A stretch of DNA of 64,000 nucleotides from Trichostrongylus colubriformis (lineage: Eukaryota; Nematoda; Chromadorea; Rhabditida; Trichostrongylidae), in the NCBI GenBank assembly GCA_963978905.1, contig OZ022256.1, positions 37,248,001 through 37,312,000 on the forward strand, in the 5' to 3' direction. Position numbers and translations under genes: made by a program. How positions within the stretch are numbered: the first letter of the stretch is position 1; every line of letters begins with the position of its first letter. Below the pieces are notes generated by a model. That model had not been told where the DNA came from. It did not search any database and saw nothing but the letters and a program-made list of their open reading frames with translations. Of the stretch, positions 45,545 to 56,700 are shown one piece after another.

Positions 45545-47655
45545 GCAGCGCTAGGGAAAATTCGGACGAACAGTGAAAAATGCGGTGGATATGAAAGCCG
45601 TGGTGTCTAGTTATACAGTGCGTTTCATAATTATAAGGTCACCCCCAAATTTTCGGTTTTCAGAACACACAGCCAACCGAATATTTTTTGAATATTTTTT
45701 ACAGAATCCTCACCACAGAAAACCCTTCCGTACTAGTTTTGATGACATTACCTTTTCGCCCGATATTTCTATGAATATTTTCTGATTTTTGTGCCGTTTC
45801 ATAATTATAAGGTCACCCCGAAGAAAGGGAAGATTTGCTAGAGTTAATACCGCATGCGAAGGAGCTCATAATCTATGGTTCCCTCCTCTTTAAGAACGAC
45901 ATTAACTAGCCGTTTGGGGAAGTGGAAACGAAATTTCGAAGAGCCTTACCACAGATATTGTTCCAGTCTTCATTAATTGCCTGTTTCAGCAGCTTTGCTT
46001 CCCAGAGTTGACGATTATTGGGGTAAATATTTTTGCAGCGATGTCTTCCAGATCTCCCCAAGAGAGCTGAGACCAAGACTGCATGTTATCTATGGCTGGA
46101 GGTCCGTATTTCGGAACTTTAACCACGATTCCGTTGAATGACCTACATGAACAACAGCCTTGTCATGCAGTTAGACGCAATTATGAAGAGCCGGTCGGCT
46201 CCAAAAGGCAATTGATTTCTTCGTAAGATCTTCTAAGAGTCTCTGGAGTCCTTTCTGCAGGTTGCGAAGGCAAGGTTCAATGCAACCTCATTGCCGAAAA
46301 CCACTCAGGCCAACACCCTTCTCCCACAAAAATTGCCAAGGCTCGGCTAGATCGGCGCAATTCTCAGACCAAGCTAGTACTACCTCTACCCGTCAGCACC
46401 AAACAAATAGAGTATTTTCAGACTCAAAAGTACAATTTGGATGGAACTATCCGCTTGCAGGGTGCAACTGCTATGAAAATTCAGTTTCGTTCAATCCGTG
46501 CTCAAGAACAACTTTATGAATTGAAGTCGTTCAGCCTTATGTTGTGCTGTAGGCCTCGGAAACTACTTCATTATTGCTTCAGTGATCTTTCTGCTCTTCC
46601 TCGCTGCTGTACACGCTGTGGCTCCAGAACAAAAATGGCTTAACTCCAAACAAATCTGGTCCATGGAGGAGGTGCTGTGGGAAGTGGCCCCCACAATCCT
46701 TCCCTCGTTAATGATAATAATCTCACGTGGGAGTCCAGAGCCTGAAAAACATCTGAAGACACCGAATCTCTCAAATTTCATCTAACTGAACATAGGAATC
46801 TTCCGATTTTTTTGGAATGGCTCTCAAACTGAGCCTAGCACCACAAGAATTCCAAATCTGGGCTTTTCTCTCGGAACAAAGTAGCTAGCCACAAGGCGAT
46901 TGAATATGTATCTCGAAGATGTATTTAGAAAACAAATTTACCATCACAGACCTGCCGCGGCCTCGACTTTTTTCTTTTTTCCAGGGTGACCTTATAATTA
47001 TGAAACGGTGCAAAGAAACAAAAAATACACCTAAAAATATGAGGTAAACGAGACTGCTACTAAAAATCGGACACAGGAGTTATTTCAGGTGAGGAATCCG
47101 TCTATGAGACTTAAAAGATTCCTCAATGGAGTGTTGTCGAGAAAAGCTGAAATTCAGGGGTGACCTTATAATTATGAAACGCACTGTACGATAGTAAAGA
47201 CAAAACGGAGGGAAATGGCCAAATTCCCGAGAAACAGGCCCTCATACCTCATTCTCGACGCGGACGACCTTTCCGTAAAAAGGCGGGTAGTTCAAACGAG
47301 ATATCCATTGGCATGTTGCCAAGTAAACACAAGGGAATGTTTGGAAATACGACAGCATCCATTTTTTGGAGTGAGCTTCAACCTAAAACTTCGAAAGCCC
47401 TCCGCAATACCCTCGATCTTGCCGCATATCCTTGGCCGTTCTCACCGTAGCCAACCAGGATTCACCTCGCTCGGAGGCGGGGTCGGTTATCCAAAAGTGT
47501 CAGCTGTTGATCGTTCCGCCGTCACGACAGCTCTAGAGCGCGCTTTTCGAAGGGGATTTCGCCATAAATAGCTTCTTGAGCCCGAGTTTTCATGTGAGAG
47601 AGCTCTTTTGGAGATTTTCCTGTGACCACATTATCGCTAATACTGTCTTTGAATT
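45545..47655 (-). mobile_element. TTAA-type MITE, family 2 (copy E), split by a Tc1-like element
   Basis: The left piece 45541-45615 (TTTAAGGGCAGCGCTAGGG) and right piece 47187-47655 (ending CTAATACTGTCTTTGAA) make one family 2 element when the Tc1-like insert is removed. The second piece has the shared GCATGTTGCCAAG and TTGGAGTGAGCTTCAA. Confidence 0.85.
45616..47186 (-). mobile_element. Tc1-like transposon with doubled terminal repeats, dead
   Basis: Termini CAGTGCGTTTCATAATTATA and inverse, TA on both sides, 1571 bp. A second copy of the terminal motif, GCCGTTTCATAATTATAAGG, lies at 45793 and its inverse at 46983-47011. The minus strand before 45900 encodes a broken Tc1 transposase C-terminus: LSWGDLED, then, after a frameshift, YPNNRQLWEAKLLKQAINED and a WNNIC stretch. 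In Tc1 proteins this follows the last catalytic residue. The N-terminal part is not recognisable. Confidence 0.8.
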
Positions 47656-48829
47656 CTGATGTGATGGAAGAGTTGATGTGTAGGGAACATTCTGATATGG
47701 GTAAAATGCCAAGTCCGGGGGTAATTTGACAAAAAGGAAATGAATAAGATAGTCGCTTGGTGCAAAACCGCGAGGCTCCGGCGTTACAAGGATTCGATGA
47801 TTCAGCTCGTTTTGCACCGGCGTTTCTGGCGTGGTCCCCAGGTAGATTCACGTCAAGCGAGTATCATATTCTTTTCTTATGAGTCTACTCCCGAGCATGA
47901 GTTTTTAGCTTATCTCTTCCACCCCATCACCAGGTTTGATCTAGCGGGGTTGCTTTGGATGACTTTTGACAAAATGACACATGGGGAGGGTCATAATGGA
48001 GCCTACGAGTAATAAGAATGAACAATTGTGACTGTTGCCGCAATATGTAATTCATTTTTATTTACTGTTGCAAGAAATAGACTTAAATGCAGAGTGATAG
48101 CGAAGGAGATATCGAAGGGGTGTCCATTGGTACACTACTGAAAAATTGGGCAATCAAGAAGAAATTGAATGGGAGGTCAAATTCACCGTTTCAGTTATTT
48201 ACTCATCATCCTACACGAGACAGTATTTGAGTATATATCAGCTCGCCTCAGGTATGCGAAAAGTTCAAGAAAATAGGTATCTTTCCCTTTCTAATTTTCC
48301 CATCGCCATTCTTAAGTTCTTATCTACCCCTGTCACCCAGCAACGGTTCCGATTTTCCCTAAAGCATGAAAATCAACTTAGTTGTGAAGCGTCAATGCCC
48401 GCATTGGCGTGCCGACGCATACCCCCACTGGGTCCTTTAGCATCAGCCATCACAATGGCTGATGTCACAATTGAAAAATTCTCGTAGGATTAAAGTTATT
48501 TGAAATATGGCGCCTATTCAGCGGTCGAAATAAGGAGTCATGAAGAGAGCGAAGTAGAATCACAGTTGATCATTTTTGTCGTTTCTCCGTACCTATTGGG
48601 TTATCGTACAGTACTGCGTGAATATCGGTTGAGTTCTGCGACGTGAAAACGACCGATACCCATGAATAATATCGGTGAAGCCCATATTGCATGAATCCAC
48701 ACTGCTGGCTGCGCAATACTGAGCTTTAGCCCAACTGGTATCCCTACAAACATCTATTATTACTTGGAAGTTCTCGCAGTTTAGCGGTCGAAAGATTCTG
48801 TTGCTATTGATATCAGAGTGCAAAATATC
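47656..48829. other. Intergenic, no recognised feature
   Basis: Open frames of 90-113 codons exist but show no motif, signal peptide or splice context. Confidence 0.4.
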
Positions 48830-48885
48830 TTACATTATATAATCGGCTAAGTGTGTCTGTTGGTGTGTGTGTGTGTGCGTGTGTT

Positions 48886-48925
<40 letters not shown>

Positions 48926-50405
48926 ACCGGAAATTCATATCTCGCGTCGCAGTAAAAATGGGATCCTGGATTTCAGATATGATATAGAGGGTGGCAAGGG
49001 GAACCCAGCGGTGATGTACCGAAAGAGATTGCAGCTGATAAGGGCTGATAAGGAGCCTCGAAAAGCTAATGTCGCCAAATCAGTTTCGCCTTTCGGGTTG
49101 ATCCTAGAGCGCCCACACTCATATGTGTTTTGAGGGGTGGGACGGACACATCAGTGCTGGGTGATCCCAATTGATAACGGTTGATGAAGGCTGATAAGGA
49201 GCGTTGAAAGGCAAATGTCGCCTACTTCGTTTCACCTTTCGCATCGATCCTAGACTTCCGACACTCACAGGTGTTTTGAGGGGTGGGACGGGCACATCAG
49301 TGGTGGATGATCCAAAATGGTAACGGTGGATATGATTCGATAAGGAGCGTCACAAGGCTAACGTTGTCATCTGTTCCGCTTTTCTGGCTGACTGTGGAAT
49401 GTTCTCACTCGGAGGTATTACAGGATATGGGGATCTTAATGGTGACTTTTCGAAAGTGATAACGGCTTACAGGGGCTGATAAGAGCCATCAGGATATGGG
49501 GAAGGCATAAATCCCGGTACACCTCTTACTATTACTATACGACTGCCGTAGTGAATGCGTATGATGACAACTACCATTGGGTGGACATACTTTGTTTATG
49601 TTCTGATATCTGCTGCCGATGTATCGACCGCTAAATTGCCTAGCTTTCCAAATAATGGTGCATGTCCTTTGATACTGTGATCTACGTGGATGATCAAGAC
49701 ACTATCTACATTTTAGATAGCAAAGCAGGCATTCATTCTCTCCCGCGGTGCAGCAACAATACTTGGTAACGACCGCTAGAATATGTGAAATTCCAAGTAA
49801 TGGTGCATGTTTACAGAAACGATAAGCATCGATAACTGGCATACGGATCCACTACACATATGTAGGAAGTAGATGCTCAGCAAAAGGCGTCATCAACCAT
49901 TTCCCCCATTATATATTTCCATTAAAGGAATCGTCCACGGAAAATGAGTTTTTGTGCTACCCATATATTTACGTTGAATTTGCCTAATGTTGGCATCATG
50001 CAAAATTTCACGCGAAAAAATGTGAATCTGACTGAGATACGGTACCACAAAGTGCGGTCCCAGTGGGCGGGGCCTCCGCATAAAAGCCTCGTCCCGTCTT
50101 CCGCCGCCGTTGGGAACGGAGAGTGGGACTGTTTACGTAACCTTCTGTTCCTACAATGCGTTTACGACCACGGCGGACGACGGGACGAGGCTTTCACACG
50201 GAGGCCCCGCCCACTGGGACCGCACTTTTTGGTGCTGTATCTCAGCCAGATTCACATTTTTTCGCGTGAAATTTTGCATGAGGCCAACATTAGGCAAATA
50301 CAACATAAATATATGGGTAACACAAAAACTCATTTTCCGTGGACGGGTCCTTTAAGTTAAATTCATAATGAATAATTCGCACAGTACTTTGCGATAGCCC
50401 AACTG
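48830..50405 (+). repeat. 1.1-kb dispersed repeat R1, copy 2, with a MITE insert
   Basis: Aligns to 14273-15385, with a longer GT microsatellite (about 48858-48921). It is split at 49926-50351 by a family 1 MITE. The empty site in copy 1 shows the junction. Confidence 0.85.
49926..50351. mobile_element. TTAA-type MITE, family 1 (copy 3)
   Basis: Flanked by TTAA on both sides (49922-49925, 50352-50355). The empty site in R1 copy 1 has a single TTGA at the same place. Left AGGAATCGTCCACGG, right CCGTGGACGGGTCCT. The unsymmetrical centre is inverted relative to copies 1 and 2. Confidence 0.95.
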
Positions 50406-50721
50406 GTATCTTCATCACTGTGCAAGTGCCCGAAGGCAATGGAAGGGGTTTCAATCGTATCATTTATTACAATCCTTGATACTGATAATAATACTGATAA
50501 GTGGATAATGTTAAAACAGGATTGCGACTTTTTTGCTTTTGATCTGGAAAAGTTGACATTAGATGTACTTACTACCATCAAGCAACCTATTCGTTATCAC
50601 TCACAATATGGAAACACCGCCTTGCGTTGAATTCCATGCGAAGTGATAATTTACGCTATCATTCGCGGTGATATCGTAGTTGTTCGAAAGGCAGAACGAG
50701 GATGATGCCTTACACTACACC

Positions 50722-53700
50722 ATGGGAGCAGTTACAGTCGCATCCCTTCTGTTTTTGCTATCATCGTTCCAGGTATACTGCATTATTACCACTAGTACGA
50801 GCTAATTATGGTTTGAAATTCTTTACAGCTTGCTGCTTCGAAACCTGTCAAGAATAATGGTGAGACTCGGTCCAAGAATTTACAAACCTTTTTTCATGAG
50901 TTTACAAAAGAGGAGATATCTTGTTGGAAATCAAAAAGGCATTTGAAAGCAGACCCATCAATTTGTTCAAGTCATTTTCTTCAAGGCTACTCATTACTAA
51001 GTACGTTACCCAGCGACATCCAAAGCTAAAATTTCGTAGAGTTGAAAGAGAGTGCTTAATTTCACGGAAAAAAGAATTTCTGTGTTACCCGTATGTTTAT
51101 GTTGTATTTGCCTCATGTGGGCTTCTTGCTAAATTTCACGCGAAAAAATGTGAATTTGGCTGAGGTACAGCACCACAAAGTACGTCCGGGTAGGCGGGAC
51201 CTCCGACTAAAAACCTCGTCCCGTCGTTCGCCGTGGTCAGAGACGCATTGTAAGAACAGAAAGTTGCGTTAACAGTCCCACTCTCCGTTCCCAAACCGCG
51301 TTAAAAAAGCGCTGCTTGGGGTCTTATCACCACTCCGCAGCACGACGTCTCGCCTGGTAGTCCTGCAGCTAGGCGAGTTGCTTGAGGCGGTACTACTACG
51401 TTCGCAGCCGGCTGATCTAGTCTCTCCGCCCGTCTGCATTCTATACGGTTAGTGACGCAGAGGGGTGCAGGAGAAAAGCGTTCCGGGTTTCTATTTCTCG
51501 AGTTTTTGCCGTTTTGTCTCGTTCTTCCTCCTGTTACATTGCTGAGCACCCCCACTTTCATATTCCACAGCCTACCAAATTTACCACTTCCGGTGTCTTA
51601 AAAGACAGTGGTAGGGGGTGATATGGTCAATGAGGCGCTCTTAGAGCGGTCAAAAAAAAACTGGGGTCCAATGAGAGACTACATTCGAGGCAATTTGCGG
51701 TGAAAAGTGTGTCCGTGAAATCGAGGGAAGGCATCATTTCAAACAGGCTCGGTCTATCATAGCTTTGTACGCCTCCCAATGGTGGGCATTGCCGTAAAGT
51801 GACTGAGGATCAGAGTAATACATGTAATAGCAAAGTGAGAGTGCTATCATTGCCGTATCAAACTAAATCACGTGATGTTTGAAGTGTCGGCTTTCGTGGT
51901 GAAAACGCTTACCGGTCACTCAAAGATCGGTATGAATCATACAATGGAATAACCCTTACCACTGCCTTCAAAGACAGCATTAGTGGTGATGTGGTTATTG
52001 AGAAATCCTTGAATGAAGTTACTTACATGGGAACTATGAGCCAAGGAAGGCTATCTATAGCGAAATCCCGTTGGAAAAAGGCGTTTCCGAGCTTCGAAAA
52101 CGGCGCAACGTATAAGCTTACGCCTTTGGATGATCGACCCGCCTCCAAGCGACGTGATTCCTGGTTGGCTACGATGAGAGCGGCTAAGGATATGCGGTGA
52201 GATCGAAGGTACTGCAGCGCGCTTCCGCGGTTTTAGCCTGAAGTTCACTCCACAAAATAGATGCCGTCGTATTTCCAAACATTTGCTTGGGCTTACTCGG
52301 CAACACCAATGGAAATTTCGTGTGGAGTATCCGCCTGTTGACGGAAAGGTCGTTCGCGTTGAGGATCAATGAGAGAAGGGAGTCCTATGTCTTTTGGGTT
52401 TTTGGCCATTTGCATTCGTTCCTTCTCCACTATCCTGCTACTAGGCATCTCGACTTTCAGATTCACTACTTCTTTTACTTTTCGTCCGAATTTCCCTTAA
52501 TGCTGCCTTTGAACTGAGATGAAAAAGATCATCGGATAACGAGTTCTCCTATAGCACAACAAGGTTGGCGGATGCGCGTCGCAACTGCCCAGTTACGTCA
52601 CTGTGCTATTCGAAATGGATCACCGTGCGCGACAAATTTGACGGCGGCCTCGAGGAACCCAATGCGTATGGCCGAGCGACGTAACTGGACAATCTTGACG
52701 CATATCCCAAGCATGGCAAGCAATATATCACGATAAAAAGTCATGAGACATGTGGTCGATCTTAGCTAGTGAGTACCTCGGGAAGACAAGAGAGAGAGTT
52801 TTCGAGAAAAGTGTCTGTAGTTACAACAGTGACAAATCAGGTGCTTGAGAAAGAGATTAACAAACTCGAGAGCCACTCTGCAGCTGTGGTTTACATGATG
52901 AGCTGTGCCATTCTCATACCAAAGCTAATAGATTAAGACAAGCGCGTGCCAATCGTGCATGCATACTGGGGTGTGTGCAGATATGACGAAAAATCGCGTG
53001 GCCGCCGGCGGCGAGCGACGCGTCGGGTGCAAATGCCAGTGGCAGGGCATGACAGCCTTCAAGCCAGGCAGTGTCGCATGGGTGGAAGCGCAGATGTGAC
53101 GCAGCCAGACTATGCCGGGCTCCCAAGGCCAATCCATTCGCAAGTCGTAGTGGAGGCGCCGCGAGTGAAACGCTGCGAAGCGATTTTCCGTCATATCTGC
53201 GCACACCTGCATACTGGTAGTTCACAAATGACGCAAATTTTCTCGCAATCTCAGGTTCGAAAGACAACCAGGTGGCGAAACACTATGTCGAAGCGTTGGA
53301 ACCTGAATCAGTAAGTTGCATTGCTAAAATGACACAACTTTCTACTAGCAACATACTGCTTACTTGTTATTGAAACATTGCAACATTGAGATACAATGTT
53401 TGCCAGCTCCGCCTTGGAAGCAGATTTTGCGATACTAGGATATTACGAGCGCATCCGTGAGAAGATACAATGGGCGCATCCTTACCGCGGCGCCAGTGTG
53501 AGTGGCAAGCGCATTGTGCAAATCCATACATTGGATGGCGCCCACAGCCTCATGGCAGAGACCCGAGATCGAATTGACGAGCTGATTAACGCTAACAATT
53601 GCTTTGCGACAAGGCGTGCTATCAATCAAGATAAGATGGGATGGAAGAAATTTCTATGTTGAAGTAACACCAACTGGGAAAGCCAGGAGCGTTTCACGTT

Positions 53701-56700
53701 TTCTGAAATTCAAGTTTTTCGAACAGCTGCTTGCGGAAGCGATCTCGACCAGCCCAGAGGTCAGAATGTGCTTATTGTCAGGGTAATGGAAGGTTTTCTT
53801 TAGATTTAGCACTACCAAAACCTGTACTGAGCGTGACGGCCCCAAAAATTGTCGCGAACTGTGCCTTCAATAGTTCCATTTCTTATCACATTTGTCCATC
53901 CTTATTCATTTCGCCTTTGAATGGTGATGACTCCGTCAAAACTTGTGCATTCATCTCCCTTGACCCTTTTTTTTTTAATGGTTCCGGACGGATTGATGTA
54001 TGCAACAGACCATGCTCCATAACATTAGCAAATAGAGGTCACTGCTGTAAGGCTTCAGATACAGAAGAGAACAGATTCATCAAACTGGATAATACAATCA
54101 ATTAAAGAAAACTTTCTAGTTTATATAGTCTGTTAGAGGTGTTTTCATATCAGTGCTCTACTGGGTACTCAGAAATCCGACGTGATGTTTATTCCTTTCG
54201 AGCAGATGATTCTAGAACTAACAAGGGAAGGATTCTGGGTGAAGTGGCCATTCGGAATGGGATACATATTGTCTGACGTATTTTCGGACGCTGATCTCGA
54301 ACCTGCATTCTAAATTTGCTGTCCGATTCTCTGGGCGGAGTTATGGAGGTTTTTTTGAAAAAACAATGCTATTATATGGTAGGTTTGGAAGCCCGTAGCA
54401 CGCGAGCCATACGTTCTCGCGCAAAACTAGTGCGATTTTCGTGTTCAGAGGACCAAACTGCCCTATGGAACATGTTTTCAGCCAATTCGAGAATTTGACA
54501 GAATTTCGGAAAAATTCTTGACTTACCGAGAATTTGACCAAATTTCGGATAAACTCTTGGCTTACCCAATAGGCCTCGAATTGGCTAAAAACATGTTCTG
54601 TAGGGCAGTTTGGTCCCCTGAACACGAAAATCGCACTAGTTTTGCTCGAGAACGTCTGGCTCGCGTGCTACGAGCTTCCAAACCTACCATATAATAGCAA
54701 TGTTTTTTCAAAAAAACCTCCATAACTCCGCTCAGAGAATGGACAGCAAATTTGGAATGCAGATTCGAGATCAGCGTCCGAAAATACGTCAGACAATATG
54801 TATCCCATTCCGAATGGCCACTTCGACCTAGATTCCTTCCCTTGTAAGTATCCAGCAATTACTGCTTGCAGAAAGCTCCCAAAACCAAAGGCTTTTTCTA
54901 TTTCTTAAGCGCACAGTAACACAGTTAGTGGGAATTCTTTGCACAATTAGTTCCTCTTCCCATTTTAGCGCTTTAAATTTTTCTTGTTCATTTCCGCAGA
55001 GATGTAGGAAAGTTTGCAAGGAGCTGTGACACGACAGGGGGACCCGCCTCTCGCTGCTTTTTCTCTGAAAAACAGTTTTGAAGCAAACCATTAGTTAGAA
55101 TGATGCGAGAAGTTGATTACTTCCGCACGATGGGCCCTGAATCATGAGCAACTAGAACCCAAACAGGATTCTGGGGAGCTACGTCTTTTTATCTGAATTG
55201 TGTATCCTCATTGTCGGCGAATAGTCACCTTTGAAAATGCAAAATGACCTTATCGCGATGAAAAACTCTGGCCAGTGGGAAAAAGGTCGTAAATCTCTCC
55301 TGTCGGGAGCCGATCTCATGTGCCTTTCCTAGCCTTTCACCACAGAGACGTTGGTATTCAGAAACCTGAAGAAAAAGGATTTTTCGAAAAGTTAAAGGAC
55401 AACGTGAGCAGTCTATTTTCCAGAGGTATTTTTTGATACTTTCTAAACCACCATCATAGTGAAATCTCTTGGATGTATTAATGTTTTTAAACTAGCTTGC
55501 TAGCGCTTCTCCCTCCAAATTCTCGAAGTTTAGCATGATTGGTGTTTTAAAAGGTAAGATATTCCCTGCGATCTCTCCATCAGATTTGTTTTCCCACTGA
55601 GAACGTCATGACGTGAAACCATAATTCTCGCTGTGCTAATATTGTGCATGCCATGTCTTGCTGAGCACTGGCGATCATGTCAATCTCTCACAAGGGGTGA
55701 CCTCATTTTGCTGTTTTGCACGTACTTCCGACCGGACCTTCTCATTTTTTGGAATTTCCACCACGAGATGAAATCCACTGTATCAAGCAGCGTTGATGAC
55801 CGTGAGCGCAGTTATCTGTTATAGAACACAACCAATCCACATTAAGCCAAGAGGAGTGGTTCTAAAAATAAATGATTTAAAGACAGTGACAGGGATAATG
55901 TGGATTATAGGGAATCCCTAGAGAATATATTCACTTGAAAACTAGGAGTCTAGGAAGTCTATCTGCAGCGAAATCCTCACGAAGAAAGTATCCCTAGTCA
56001 TGTAGGAGGCGCCCTTTTCGCTTCAGCCGCCTTCTTGGCTCGGTCCGTTCCCTAGGGTCGACTTGACGAAGGATGACTGGGATGTAGATTAATGAGCATG
56101 TTAGCAGAATAAGTATCGTATCGTATTAAATATTGTAGGAACGTAGGAATGAGCAGTATCGTATTAAAGCCGTATTGTAGGAATGACGTGGTGCTTGACG
56201 TATCGGCTATCGTGGTTAAAACGTCCACCGATCAGTATCAGAGAGTGGATTGAATGATGCAACCGAATCACCAGTACCCTTGCATTTTTAAGGCACCGTT
56301 CGCGCTCGCTTGGTGGGACGAGGCACGGCTGAATCTCATTGATAGTTGGGATCAACCACGTCCTATTGCATGCAATAGAGCATAGAGAGACTGCTTTCCA
56401 GCGCCCTACTACCACTGACATCCACCTATGTCTCCTCCTTTCAGCGAGCGCGAACGGTGCCATCAAAAACAGCGGTCGGGGTATTGTGGGCGATGAGGAA
56501 CTCCTGGACTGATCACCCAAAAGAACACTGGGGGAAGAATAGCTGTAGAGCAGTTACCAGTAAAAGGCACTCTCTTGGAATTTAAAGGTGGGGTCATTCT
56601 CACAGGCCCCGTCTTTTCTGAGGTAGCCCGTCCCACAGGATCGACTTTACCGAGAAGTGACTGACCATAAGGTGTAAATTAATAAGTGTGATAGGGTGAT

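Noticed and set aside
47590..47817. Mariner-like words (APSDY) on the minus strand
   Set aside because: Isolated short match; surrounding residues and spacing do not fit a transposase.
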